Part shown: positions 8,732 through 17,696 of the stretch, piece by piece | How positions within the stretch are numbered: the stretch's first letter is position 1 | Layout of the letters: each line of letters opens with the position of its first letter | Made by a program: the position numbers and the translations under genes | Assembly: GCA_050261515.1 (NCBI GenBank) | Contig: JBLNDJ010000017.1 | Location: forward strand, 109,319-173,318 | DNA length: 64,000 nt | Direction: 5' to 3' | Source: JBLNDJ01 sp050261515 | Lineage (GTDB): Bacteria > Acidobacteriota > Terriglobia > Bryobacterales > Bryobacteraceae | The notes under the pieces: model-generated | The model's input: the letters and a program-made list of their open reading frames with translations, nothing else | What the model was told of the DNA's origin: nothing | Databases searched by the model: none

Positions 8732-10282
8732 TTATTGGAGGCGCATCCGCCGCCAGTAGGCGTTGCCGGTATCGAGCGTCTCGGGCAAAATGGTCCGCTG
8801 GTAGACGCGAAGCTCGACTTCCCGGCCGGCAAACGCCGCCAGGTCAACCTGGATCGCCTGCCACTGGCGCGCCGGCGCGCCGGCGCCGCTCTCGATGGTG
8901 CGGCGCAGCACGTTCGCATTGTTCGCGAAAACTTCGAGCTGCCAGGCGCAGCCGGGGTCGGCGGCGACTTCAAGTTCGAGCCTGGGCGCGGCGCCGGCTT
9001 GCGCAGTGCGGCGGAAGACGAGACCGCGGGCCTCGTCCCGAGGCCAGGTGGCGAGCACGTCCCCGTCGATATAGGTTCCGCGCGGGCAGCGGCCTCCGCC
9101 GATTCCGAAGCCGGCGCGGTTGAGCGTCCAGGCAGGGTCCCACTCCTTGGCGAAGTCGGCCAGTTCGAACCGCTCGGCAGGCTGCGTCCGAACGTCGCGC
9201 CACGGCACGACGAGATCGCCGCCGCCGGCGCCGAGGATCTTGCGGCCAAGGGCGGCAATGCGGCGGACGATGCCGGAAATCCGCTCATCCACCGGCTTGG
9301 TAAACTTCACCGGCCCGAGGTTCGGCCCGGCGATGCGGTCGTTCAACGGTTCGACGAGATGCCGCGGCAGCGCCTTCATGCCGTGCATGGCGCCGACCAC
9401 CGCACCCGCGTTGGCTGCGTTGCAGTCGGCGTCGGAGAAGTCGGCGGCGTGATAGGCCAGGTTCACGGTCTTCAAATAATCGCCTTCGCCATACCACACG
9501 CTGGCGGCCACGATGCCGCCGTTTGGAACGGCGTTGTTGAGCGGCGGATACTCCAAGCGCCAGCGGTCCTCGATCGCGCGAAATACCTGCGCGGCCGGGG
9601 CGCCCTGCTCCGCCATCGCGATCACCATGTCGAGGCACTGGCGGTAGGGCGAGGACGGATGAATGAGCTTCGCCGCCTGGCGGACAATCTCGTGCGGATC
9701 AGACTCGCGGAAAGCCAGGCTGACGAGGCCGGCGACGAACACGCCGCCGTCGGCGCCCTCGGCGTATCCGTTGATGTGCGAGTATTTGCGGGCGAGCGCG
9801 CCTGCAAGGTTGGCGTCCCCGGGCGCGATCATGCCGTAGATATCGCCGCTGAACTGAGGGCCTATGGTCCACCACAGCTTGTTGTAGCGGGGCAGGCCGG
9901 CCTGGCTCCCGGGCACGCCCTTGAGCAGCGCGAGGCGCGTCTGCTCGCTCGATCCCCAGGTGCCCGCTTCATCTTCCTTCCACTGAGCGCCGAGCTGATC
10001 GAGCGTCATATGGACGCCGTATTTCTCGAACGCACGCAGCGCGACGAGTTCGTAGTAGTAGTCGTCATCGACGGGAGCGGCTTCAATTTTGTGCGGATAG
10101 CTGTCCACGAACACGCGCTCCGCCGAGGCGCGCTGGCCCTCGAACTGAAAGCCCATGAGCGTGCCGATGATTTGGCCGTTCCACGCGCCGGCGATGCGGT
10201 CTTCGTACTCGGCCTGGGTCAGCTTCAACGGCTCGGCAGCCTGCACGCACACGCAAAGGATCGCCGCGATGAACATTCGCAT
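8732..10282 (-). CDS. Exported ADP-ribosylglycohydrolase-family protein
   Basis: The 516-residue protein starts with a signal peptide (MRMFIAAILCVCVQAAEP). An all-helical ADP-ribosylglycohydrolase-like domain follows (about residues 22-380): EDRIAGAWNGQIIGTLMG, an acidic DDDYYYE stretch, and FSDADCNAANAGAVVGAMHG, where Asp residues would bind metal. The last 120 residues look like a beta-sandwich, possibly carbohydrate binding. Family members remove ADP-ribose from proteins or related compounds in the cytoplasm. Export suggests that this one acts on another N- or O-glycosidic substrate outside the inner membrane. Neighbours give no clue. The cleavage site and substrate are inferred. Confidence 0.75.
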   Translation of the reverse strand: MRMFIAAILCVCVQAAEPLKLTQAEYEDRIAGAWNGQIIGTLMGFQFEGQRASAERVFVDSYPHKIEAAPVDDDYYYELVALRAFEKYGVHMTLDQLGAQWKEDEAGTWGSSEQTRLALLKGVPGSQAGLPRYNKLWWTIGPQFSGDIYGMIAPGDANLAGALARKYSHINGYAEGADGGVFVAGLVSLAFRESDPHEIVRQAAKLIHPSSPYRQCLDMVIAMAEQGAPAAQVFRAIEDRWRLEYPPLNNAVPNGGIVAASVWYGEGDYLKTVNLAYHAADFSDADCNAANAGAVVGAMHGMKALPRHLVEPLNDRIAGPNLGPVKFTKPVDERISGIVRRIAALGRKILGAGGGDLVVPWRDVRTQPAERFELADFAKEWDPAWTLNRAGFGIGGGRCPRGTYIDGDVLATWPRDEARGLVFRRTAQAGAAPRLELEVAADPGCAWQLEVFANNANVLRRTIESGAGAPARQWQAIQVDLAAFAGREVELRVYQRTILPETLDTGNAYWRRMRLQ

Positions 10283-10348
10283 AGAAGCTCATTGTGCAGG
10301 TTTGCGCGGCCGGATGCCAGCGGCTGATATACTGGACAAGACCGGTGC

Positions 10349-10438
10349 GGAGAGGTGGCAGAGTGGTCGAATGCGGCGGTCTCGAAAACCGTTGACGGGG
10401 TAACTCGTCCGGGAGTTCGAATCTCCCCCTCTCCGCCA
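10349..10438 (+). tRNA. tRNA-Ser(CGA)
   Basis: The 90-nt sequence folds as a type II tRNA. The acceptor stem GGAGAGG pairs with CCTCTCC, the anticodon loop is CTCGAAA with anticodon CGA (reads UCG), and there is a long variable arm (TTGACGGGGTAACTCGTCC region) and the T loop GTTCGAAT. The discriminator is G, as required for serine, and the 3' CCA is encoded. Confidence 0.95.
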
Positions 10439-10450
10439 GCAACCCCCTTC

Positions 10451-11086
10451 CTACCAGCGAAGTCCAAACGTTACCGGCAGAATCGTCGTGCGAACCGGCG
10501 TCGTGTAGATGTAGTGGTAGCGCGACTCGGCGAAGAGCTTCGTTCTGCTGTCCTCGCTGAGACGGAACGTTACGCCGGCTCCGGCGTTCCAGCCGGCTTT
10601 GTTCTGGGTGAAAGACGCCAGCACCTGGTTCGCCGCCACCGGAACCGTCACGAATCCGAATAGAAACGGGTCGAACACGGTCACGGCCGCGAGCACCGGC
10701 TTGGTGAACTCGATGGTCCGGCGGTAGTAGCCTCCGCCCCCCATGAGGTATGCATCGAAGCGCCCGTGCGGATTGAACCGGAAGACGGGGTTCAGCGTCA
10801 CCGAGTAGATGCGGCCGGTTCCGCCGGGCACGCCCGCGGCGGCCAGAGCCCCATCGGTCAGCCCGAACTCGTTATAGCCGAACTCGCCCAGCACGCCGAG
10901 CCGCGAAAAGAGATTCACGCCGGCGCCGGCTTGCAAATTGAAGCCGGTATTGAAGCGGCCCCCGCTGTTGCCCACCGGCTGGCTGAATCCGCCTCCGCCC
11001 TCGATGATCAGGCGGGACGTATCCTGCGCGGCCGACACAAAGGGGACCATGCACAGAACCGCCCAAGCTATCTTGCTGCATCGCAT
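10451..11086 (-). CDS. Small outer-membrane beta-barrel protein
   Basis: The 211-residue protein has a signal peptide ending at SAAQ and a Gly/aromatic-rich alternating sequence. Strands such as GGGFSQPVGNSGGRFNTGFN, DAYLMGGGGYYRRTIEF and LFAESRYHYIYT point to an OmpA/OmpX-like barrel. The protein ends in LRW, an aromatic C-terminus as recognised by BAM. I chose ATG 11086 because GAGGAG lies 7 nt upstream; the GTG further out falls in that ribosome site. The gene is 46 bp downstream of recN on the same strand, probably by chance. A structural or adhesive role is likely, with no specific function visible. Confidence 0.7.
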   Translation of the reverse strand: MRCSKIAWAVLCMVPFVSAAQDTSRLIIEGGGGFSQPVGNSGGRFNTGFNLQAGAGVNLFSRLGVLGEFGYNEFGLTDGALAAAGVPGGTGRIYSVTLNPVFRFNPHGRFDAYLMGGGGYYRRTIEFTKPVLAAVTVFDPFLFGFVTVPVAANQVLASFTQNKAGWNAGAGVTFRLSEDSRTKLFAESRYHYIYTTPVRTTILPVTFGLRW

Positions 11087-11132
11087 ATCACAACTCCTCA
11101 CCAGTTACGATGCCGGCGGGAAATCGCGCGGG

Positions 11133-12803
11133 TTATTTTTGCGCGGACGCTCCGATTTTGATCAACTGCTCGGCGTGCTTGAGGGCCTCGCGGGTCAACC
11201 GTTCTCCCGAGAGCATACGGCCGATTTCACGCACACGCCCCGCGGCGTCGAGCGGCTCGACAACGGCGACGGTGCGTCCTCCACTCTCGCGCTTCTCGAC
11301 GCGGAAATGCTCGTCGGCAAAGCCGGCGATCTGCGGCAGGTGCGTCACCGAGAGAACCTGGCAGGAGGCGGCGAGCTGTTTGAGGCGGCGGCCCACGGTC
11401 TCGGCGGCGCGGCCTCCGACGCCCGCGTCCACTTCGTCGAACACCAGCGTGCGCCCGCCCGCCGAGGCGACGCAGGTCTTCAACGCCAGCGCGATGCGCG
11501 AAAGCTCGCCGCCCGATGCTACCTTCTCGAGCGGACGCGGCTCCTCGCCCAGGTTCGGCGAAACCAGGAAGCGTACGGCATCGGCCCCGCTCTCGGACCA
11601 CGCCGCGGGCTCGATCGTGACCTGGAATTTCGTGCGCTCCATCGCCAGGCTCGCCAGTTCGGCTTCTACGTTCCTTTCGAGCTTGCGTGCGCGCTCTTTG
11701 CGCCGCGCCGACAGCGCCCGCGCGGCTTCTTCGTAAGACGCCGCGAGCCGTTCTCGTTCCCGCTCGAGTTCCGCTTTGCGCTCGCCCGCCGTCTCGACCC
11801 CGCGGATCTGCGCCGCGAGCTGCTGGAGAAACGCGAGAATTTCCGCGGGCGTCGAGCCGTACTTCCGCTTCAGCTTGTCGAGCGCGGCAAGCCGCGATTC
11901 CACCTGCTCGAGCCGCGCGGGATTCGCCTCCAGGTGCGACAGGTAATCGCGCACCGCGTAGGAAACTTCTTCGACGCCGATGACGGCCGAGGCGAGGCTC
12001 TCGCGGCTGGCCGCCAGCCGCGGATCGATCCGCAGAAGTTCGTCGAGCCGCCGCGCGGCCAGGCGCATCTGCGCGAGCGCGGATTCGGGCGCGTCGTAGA
12101 GCGCGGAGTAGACCGCATTCGCCGTCTCCTCCAGCCGCGCCCCGTTCTGGAGCACGCGGCGCTCGCATTCGAGCTCGGCATCCTCGCCCGGCTTCGGCCC
12201 TACGCTCTCGATCTCCTTGCGCTGAAAATTCCAGACGTCGAGCAGCCGCAGCTTTTCCTGCTCTCCGCGCTCGAACTCCTCGAGCGCGCTGGTGACGGAC
12301 CGCCACTCGCGATAGAGCGCCGCCACGCCGGCGGCGGCCTCGGCGGTCGCTGCAAAGTCGTCGAGCATTTCGAGCTGCGCGGCGGGGCTGAACAGCATCT
12401 GCTGGTCGTGCTGGCCGTGTATGTCGCCGAGGAAGGGCGCCATCTCGCGAAGCAGCGTGGCTGTGATGGGCCGGCTGCCGGCAAAGGCGCGCGACTTGCC
12501 CTCGGCCGAGATCTCGCGTTCGAGAATCAGTTCGCCATCCTCGGTCTCGATGCCCGCCTGCTCCAGCAGCCGCGCGAACGCCTTCTCCGGCGGGAGTTCG
12601 AAGACGCCCGAGATGCGCGCGCGCGCCGCACCGGTCCGGACCGCGTCCTGCGACGCGCGCCCGCCGAAAAGCAGCCCGAGCGCGTCCACCACGATCGACT
12701 TGCCGCTTCCGGTCTCGCCGGTGAGGATGTTGAGCCCGCGGCCGAACCGCACGCGGGCGTGCTCGATGACGGCGTAGTTCTCGACGACCAGATCCAGGAG
12801 CAT
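11133..12803 (-). CDS. recN: DNA repair protein RecN
   Basis: At 556 residues it has normal RecN length and layout. The Walker A motif GETGSGKS is at residues 29-36, long coiled-coil arms run through the middle (residues about 150-370, rich in Glu, Arg and Leu), and the ABC signature VASGGELSRI and Walker B TLVFDEVDAG are near the C-terminus. RecN is an SMC-like ATPase that gathers DNA ends in double-strand-break repair. The start has no Shine-Dalgarno sequence. TATAAT at 12812-12817 ends 8 nt before ATG 12803, so the transcript is probably leaderless. Confidence 0.95.
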   Translation of the reverse strand: MLLDLVVENYAVIEHARVRFGRGLNILTGETGSGKSIVVDALGLLFGGRASQDAVRTGAARARISGVFELPPEKAFARLLEQAGIETEDGELILEREISAEGKSRAFAGSRPITATLLREMAPFLGDIHGQHDQQMLFSPAAQLEMLDDFAATAEAAAGVAALYREWRSVTSALEEFERGEQEKLRLLDVWNFQRKEIESVGPKPGEDAELECERRVLQNGARLEETANAVYSALYDAPESALAQMRLAARRLDELLRIDPRLAASRESLASAVIGVEEVSYAVRDYLSHLEANPARLEQVESRLAALDKLKRKYGSTPAEILAFLQQLAAQIRGVETAGERKAELERERERLAASYEEAARALSARRKERARKLERNVEAELASLAMERTKFQVTIEPAAWSESGADAVRFLVSPNLGEEPRPLEKVASGGELSRIALALKTCVASAGGRTLVFDEVDAGVGGRAAETVGRRLKQLAASCQVLSVTHLPQIAGFADEHFRVEKRESGGRTVAVVEPLDAAGRVREIGRMLSGERLTREALKHAEQLIKIGASAQK

Positions 12804-12916
12804 TTTCAGAAATTATAGTCTGTGCCCGTCGCGACAAATTTCATGGCTTATACAGGATCGATGGGATAGCCGCCGGGAGGAATGCGGTTTAACCTTGAAA
12901 TGTCGCGGAGGTGTAA

Positions 12917-13444
12917 ATGGCGTACTTGAAGGCCGAACACGGGGGGAGACGCGGGGAACTCATTGATTTTGAAGCGCGAATTTGGGTGGCCGGCCACGGA
13001 AGGGAATGCGAGCCCGCCGGCTGCGCGATCCCGGTCCTGATCGTCAGCCCGTACGAGGAGGATCATACGGCCTTGGCGCGCGCGCTCACGGCTTCGGAAT
13101 TCCAACTGCGGTCGGCGCACAGCTTCCGCGAAGCCGAGCCGCTGGTTGGCGAAATACCCGTCATCATCGCCGAATGCAATCTGGACGGCTGCTGCTGGAA
13201 AGACCTGTGGCAGGCCGTACAAAACTCGCCGAAACGGCCCTGGCCGCGGCTGATCGTCGCGGCGGAGGCGGACAACGAACGGCTCTGGAGCGAGGTCATC
13301 AGCCTGGGCGCGCAGGACGTGCTCGCCAAGCCGTTCGATTATGCCGACGTGCGCTGGGTGGTTAAGGACGCGTGGGCGAGTTGGAACCGGGAGCGCGGGG
13401 TGCGCTCGGCGAACCGTGCGGCTCGCATGGCTCACGCGGGCTGA
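12917..13444 (+). CDS. Degenerate response-regulator receiver protein
   Basis: The 175-residue protein starts at ATG 12917 behind GGAGGT. After about 35 residues without known motifs comes a receiver-like fold: IPVLIVSPYEEDHTALARAL, then PVIIAECNLDG, then VLAKPFDYADV. The lysine of the KPF motif (residue 138) is kept. The phospho-acceptor position appears to hold Glu86 rather than Asp, and the acidic pair after strand 1 is changed to Ser-Pro-Tyr-Glu-Glu-Asp. The protein may be locked in an active-like state or use only protein contacts. No output domain or kinase is nearby. Its last 83 bp overlap the end of the convergent glycosyltransferase gene. Confidence 0.7.
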   Translation: MAYLKAEHGGRRGELIDFEARIWVAGHGRECEPAGCAIPVLIVSPYEEDHTALARALTASEFQLRSAHSFREAEPLVGEIPVIIAECNLDGCCWKDLWQAVQNSPKRPWPRLIVAAEADNERLWSEVISLGAQDVLAKPFDYADVRWVVKDAWASWNRERGVRSANRAARMAHAG

Positions 13445-14531
13445 ACAACTCCGCCGAAACGCGCGCCACCGTGCCCGCAACGGGCATCTCCGCGCTTACT
13501 CCCATCTCGAAGAGGATGTCTCCGACCCGGTCCGCGTACCGCAGCAGCGGCTTCGCGTATAGCAACTCCCGCGCCATTTCCAGAATCCCCTTCGCGTAGG
13601 CGTCCACGCGAAACTCCGCGGCGGCGTAGCGTTGGGCGCGCGCCCCGAGCGCGCGTCGTGCGCCGCGGTCCGCGAGCAGATCGCCGAGCGCTTTCGCCAG
13701 GTCTTCGCGTTCGTGCCGCGGGTTCACCTTCCGCACGCAATCATCGGGCAGCTCGCTGAAGAACCCGTTATCGGTCACGATTACCGGCTTGCCGTAGAGC
13801 ATTTCTTCGATGACCGACCCGGATGCGCCCTCCGTCACCGGGTCCCGCAGATTCACGCACAGATCCGCGTGTTCCAGATACGATCGCAGCTCGACGTCCG
13901 TCACGTAGCCGGTAAAACGCGCGGCGCATTCGCCGAAGGTGCGGCGATAAGCTTCTTCGAACGGCCCGGCGACGACGTAGGTCACGCCGCGATGGCGTTT
14001 GAGCGCCTCAATTACAGCCTCGATCCGCTTGTTGGGGTTCACATGACCGATCGTGAGGACGAGCGTCGTGTCTTTCGGGATGCCCAGTTGCGCGCGGCTG
14101 AGCAAGGGGCCCGAGCGGTCGGGAATCAGCGGCAGCCCCAGCTTCTTCACCGGGCCGGGAAACACACGCGCCACGCGGCGGCGCAGAAAACCCGAGTGCA
14201 CGACGACGCCCCAGGCCCCGCGCACCGCTTCTTCGAACAACGGCCGGTCGCCGGGCACGTCGCGCCGCCAGTAGGCCGCGAAGAAATTCCGCATCACGTA
14301 ATCGTGCAAAATCACGATGCCGGGCGCTCTGCGGGACGCCTTGAAGATCTCCCTGTGGTAGCCGATGTGATTGCCGAGGTTGTAGACGGCCAGGTCGCAG
14401 CCGGCGGCCGCCGGCTCCTCGGGACGCCAGAGGTGCACGTCGGCATGCCTGGCGAGCTCGCTCACGACCAGGCGGCTGACGCGCGCTATGGAGCTCTCCC
14501 GGGCGAGCGGCGTGTACCAGGCGATTTTCAT
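13362..14531 (-). CDS. Glycosyltransferase (GT4-like), last gene of the glycan operon
   Basis: The 389-residue protein starts MKIAWYTPLARESS and has two Rossmann-like halves. The C-terminal half carries VLTIGHVNPNKRIEAVIEAL and later EGASGSVIEEMLYGKPVIV, matching the GT-B acceptor/donor clefts and the nucleotide-sugar-binding acidic motif of family 4. It would transfer a sugar from a nucleotide donor to a growing glycan at the inner face of the membrane. ATG 14531 overlaps the upstream glycosyltransferase stop by 4 bp. The C-terminus is Pro/Ser/Arg-rich and overlaps the convergent receiver gene, so the end may be recently extended. Confidence 0.8.
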   Translation of the reverse strand: MKIAWYTPLARESSIARVSRLVVSELARHADVHLWRPEEPAAAGCDLAVYNLGNHIGYHREIFKASRRAPGIVILHDYVMRNFFAAYWRRDVPGDRPLFEEAVRGAWGVVVHSGFLRRRVARVFPGPVKKLGLPLIPDRSGPLLSRAQLGIPKDTTLVLTIGHVNPNKRIEAVIEALKRHRGVTYVVAGPFEEAYRRTFGECAARFTGYVTDVELRSYLEHADLCVNLRDPVTEGASGSVIEEMLYGKPVIVTDNGFFSELPDDCVRKVNPRHEREDLAKALGDLLADRGARRALGARAQRYAAAEFRVDAYAKGILEMARELLYAKPLLRYADRVGDILFEMGVSAEMPVAGTVARVSAELFSPREPCEPHGSPSAPRAPGSNSPTRP

Positions 14532-15544
14532 CGCGCCATCAGCCTCGCCACTACGTTGTCCCACGACAGATCGAGCGCGCGGACGGCCTCATAGCCGGCT
14601 TCGCCCAGCTCACGCGCCCGGCGCCGGTCGTTATAGAGCGCATCCATCGCGGCGGCCAGGGCGCGCGCATCGGCAGGCAGCGCGCCCGGTACGAGCATTG
14701 CAGCACCGCCCGAATCCGTACACGTAAGCACGGGCTTGCGGCTCAGGTACGCCTCGAGCGTCACGTAGCCGAAGTCCTCGTCGTAAGGCACGCAGGCGCA
14801 GGCAAGCGCGTTGGCGTACAGATCGCGCTTCTCGCGCTCGGTGATGAAGCGTGGAATGATGCGGACGCGGTCTTCGAGACCCGCGGCCGCCGCCTCGATC
14901 CGCGCGAGATCCTCCGGCGTCTCGGGCTCGCCCGCGACGATGAGCCGCACCGGCGTCTCCACGTACCGCATCGCCTCGACCGCGAGATGCTGCCGCTTCA
15001 CCGCGGTGATGCGGCCGGGGCAAAACACCGTGTCGCCGTAGGATTCGCACACGAAGCCGGAAGCGTCCGCGAACGGCGGATAGAGCGTCTCGGCATCGAT
15101 GCCGTTGAACCGCCGCAGCCGCTCGCTCACAACCGGCGAAATCGCGTAGGTGCGGCGGCATTCGCGCAGGAACCGGCTGTCGGAGGCGCGCACGACGTCC
15201 CGAATCCGCAGCCCCTCATGCGTTGCGGGAAGATCCTGGTGCGGCGTGCCCCACAAATCGTACGCCTGCCGGAACTGGTGCACCAGCCACAGCGTTTTGT
15301 CCGGATGCGGCACGTAGTAGGCGGGGAACTTCAGGCCGATGATGCGGTCCGCATTTCTGATCCGCACCGCGCGGCACGCCAGCATGTGCTCGACCACCTT
15401 TTCGGGCGGCTGCCAGCGGAACGGCAGCTTCACCAGCACGGCTTCATGGCCCCGCGCGCGCAGGTTTTCGAGGAGCCCGTCCGCGAGCCGCTCGGCGCCG
15501 CCGCGGAGGAACGGGACCCAGTTGGTGACGATCGCGATCCTCAT
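14528..15544 (-). CDS. Glycosyltransferase (GT4-like)
   Basis: The 338-residue protein begins MRIAIVTNWVPFLRGGAERL, the Gly-Gly-Ala-Glu start of many GT4 enzymes. It contains FCPGRITAVKRQHLAVEAM in the second domain and DEDFGYVTLEAYLSRKPVL as the donor-binding motif. It resembles the next upstream glycosyltransferase along its whole length (LWLVHQFRQAYDLWGT against LWFIHHHRAAYDLWGT), so the two are paralogues made by a local duplication. It overlaps both neighbours by 4 bp. Confidence 0.85.
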   Translation of the reverse strand: MRIAIVTNWVPFLRGGAERLADGLLENLRARGHEAVLVKLPFRWQPPEKVVEHMLACRAVRIRNADRIIGLKFPAYYVPHPDKTLWLVHQFRQAYDLWGTPHQDLPATHEGLRIRDVVRASDSRFLRECRRTYAISPVVSERLRRFNGIDAETLYPPFADASGFVCESYGDTVFCPGRITAVKRQHLAVEAMRYVETPVRLIVAGEPETPEDLARIEAAAAGLEDRVRIIPRFITEREKRDLYANALACACVPYDEDFGYVTLEAYLSRKPVLTCTDSGGAAMLVPGALPADARALAAAMDALYNDRRRARELGEAGYEAVRALDLSWDNVVARLMAR

Positions 15545-16566
15545 GCGAGCAGCCTCGCCAGCACGCGCTCCCACGAGATGCCGAGCGCCGCGATGCGCGC
15601 GGGCGCGGCCTCGCCCATGCGGCGCGCCTCGGCGCGGTCTTCGTAGAGACGGTCCATCGCCGCCGCGAGCGCTTCCGGCTCGGGCTCCACAACCAGGCCG
15701 TTCACGCCATCCTCGATCAGCTCGAGCGGCCCGCCCGAATCGCTCGTCACGACCACGGCTTTGGCGGCGTGCTGCATCTCGAGCGTGGCGTAGCCGTAGG
15801 AATCCTCGTCGAACGGGCAGTAGATTCCGCCGAGGCTTCCGGCGATAAGCTCGATCTTGCGCTCCTCGGCCAGCCATCGGTCGAGGATTTCGACGCGGCC
15901 CTCAGGCGCAAGCGCGTGAAGCTCTTCCAAGTAGGGCCGAGAACCCGCTGCGCCGGCAACCACCAGCCGCACCGGCGTGCGCGTGTGCCGCATCGCCTCG
16001 ACCGCCAGATGCTGCCGCTTGTGCGGCACCATGCGGCTCACATAGAGAAAATAGTCGCCGTACGGCCCGGGGCGGTAACGCCCCGCATCGAGCAGCGGCG
16101 GATAGAGCACCTCGGAGGCGACCCCGTTAAACTCCTCGAGCCGCCGCGAGACGACGCGCGAGTTCGTGAAAATGCGCGCAGCCTCGCCGAACGCGGCGTT
16201 GTCGGCGTTCCGGAATGCGTCGCGGTAGCCTTGCGCTTCGGGGTCGTCCGCCGGCATGCCGTAGCACGTGCCCCACAAGTCGTATGCCGCGCGGTGATGA
16301 TGGATGAACCACAGCACCTTGTTCGGATGCCGCACCAGGTAGCTCGGCGTGCGGATCGCAATGAGACGGTCGCCGCGGCCGGAGACGTCCAGCAGCCGCA
16401 GCGCCAGCATCTGCTCGAGCATGTCCGGAGGATTCGAATCGAACGGGAAACGGAAAACCTCGACCTCGTGTCCCGCGCGGACAAGCATCGTTTCGAGCCA
16501 TTCGACGATCAGGTCCGCCCCGCCGCGGACGAACGGCACGAACGTCGTGGCGAGGATGACCCTCAT
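15541..16566 (-). CDS. Glycosyltransferase (GT4-like), paralogue of its neighbour
   Basis: The 341-residue protein begins MRVILATTFVPFVRGGADLI and shares its layout with the following gene. The second domain has YVSRMVPHKRQHLAVEAM and DEDSYGYATLEMQHAAK. The acceptor domain contains conserved HHHRAAYDLWGT. It probably adds one residue of the same surface glycan. The start overlaps the stop of the DegT aminotransferase gene by 4 bp (ATGA). Confidence 0.85.
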   Translation of the reverse strand: MRVILATTFVPFVRGGADLIVEWLETMLVRAGHEVEVFRFPFDSNPPDMLEQMLALRLLDVSGRGDRLIAIRTPSYLVRHPNKVLWFIHHHRAAYDLWGTCYGMPADDPEAQGYRDAFRNADNAAFGEAARIFTNSRVVSRRLEEFNGVASEVLYPPLLDAGRYRPGPYGDYFLYVSRMVPHKRQHLAVEAMRHTRTPVRLVVAGAAGSRPYLEELHALAPEGRVEILDRWLAEERKIELIAGSLGGIYCPFDEDSYGYATLEMQHAAKAVVVTSDSGGPLELIEDGVNGLVVEPEPEALAAAMDRLYEDRAEARRMGEAAPARIAALGISWERVLARLLA

Positions 16567-17696
16567 CGCTTCAGCGCGGGCGCAGACGTGCAGATCGCGC
16601 GAATCGCGCCGGCGATGCGAGCGATGTCCTCTTCCTCGAGCAGCCCGTGCGTCGGCAGGCTGACTCCGCGGCGCGCCAGGTCTTCGGCGACCGGATAATG
16701 CCCCCCGGGCTCGCGGTGTGCGGGAATGACGTGCATGGGATGGAACACCGGCCGCGTTTCGATGTTCTCTTCGAGCAGCGCCTGCATGAACGCATCGCGA
16801 TCGGTCTCGGGCTGCCTGAGCAGTACCGTGTACATCCAGAACGCGTGGCGCGCCCACGGCTCCTCGACCGGCAGCGACACGAATTCGGCGAGCGGCGCCA
16901 GATGCCGCGTGTACCACTCGGCCACCCTGCGCCGCGCGGCCATGTGCGTTTCCGCACACTCCACCTGCGCAAGGCCAATCGCGGCCTCGATGTTCGTCAT
17001 GCGGTAGTTGTGGCCGATCACGGGATGCCAGTAGCGGCGCTCGGCGTTGCATCCGCCCTGCCCTCGAAACAGCCGCAGCCGCCCGGCCAAAGCCTCCGAT
17101 CCGGTGGTCACGATGCCGCCTTGGCCGGTCGTAAGCACCTTGTTGCCGTAGAAGCTGAAGGTGGCGGCGTCGGCGAGGCTGCCCACTTTGCGCCCGCGGT
17201 AGAGCGCGCCGTGCGCCTCCGCCGCGTCCTCGACGACGAACAGCCCGTGGCGCCTTGCAATCTCGAGGATAGGATCCATATCGGCCGGGTGCCCGTATAG
17301 GTGCACCGCCACAATGCCCCTCGTTTTCCGCGTAATCGCGGCCTCGACCAGCGCGGGGTCCATATTCATCGTGCGCGGTTCGGAGTCGATCAGGACGGGC
17401 TTCGCGTGGCAATAGCGGATCACGTTCGCGGCGGCCACGTAGGTGAGCGTGGGGACGAGGACCTCGTCGCCGGGCTCCACACCGAGCGCCAGCAGCGCCA
17501 GGTGCAGCGCGCTCGTTCCGTTGTTGCAGGAGACGGCGTGCGCGGCCGAGCAGAATTGCGCGAAGCTCTCTTCGAACAGGCGCACGAAGCGCCCTGAGGA
17601 GGAGATCCAGACGGAATCGAGACACTCGTTAACGTACTTTTTTTCGTTGCCCGCGAAGACCGGACACGATACGGGAATGAACTTCTTCTGCTTCAA
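16563..17696 (-). CDS. DegT/DnrJ/EryC1/StrS sugar aminotransferase
   Basis: The 377-residue protein is a PLP enzyme of the nucleotide-sugar aminotransferase family. SCNNGTSALHLALLALGV binds the cofactor phosphate, VVEDAAEAHGA carries the ring-binding Asp, and FSFYGNKVLTTGQGG carries the Schiff-base Lys. Such enzymes convert keto-sugar nucleotides to amino sugars. I chose TTG 17696 because it sits 6 nt after AAGGA and its T overlaps the TGA of the acyltransferase gene; no ATG is nearby. With the PglD/NeuD-type acyltransferase next to it, this gene probably makes an N-acylated amino sugar for the glycosyltransferases downstream. Confidence 0.85.
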   Translation of the reverse strand: MKQKKFIPVSCPVFAGNEKKYVNECLDSVWISSSGRFVRLFEESFAQFCSAAHAVSCNNGTSALHLALLALGVEPGDEVLVPTLTYVAAANVIRYCHAKPVLIDSEPRTMNMDPALVEAAITRKTRGIVAVHLYGHPADMDPILEIARRHGLFVVEDAAEAHGALYRGRKVGSLADAATFSFYGNKVLTTGQGGIVTTGSEALAGRLRLFRGQGGCNAERRYWHPVIGHNYRMTNIEAAIGLAQVECAETHMAARRRVAEWYTRHLAPLAEFVSLPVEEPWARHAFWMYTVLLRQPETDRDAFMQALLEENIETRPVFHPMHVIPAHREPGGHYPVAEDLARRGVSLPTHGLLEEEDIARIAGAIRAICTSAPALKR

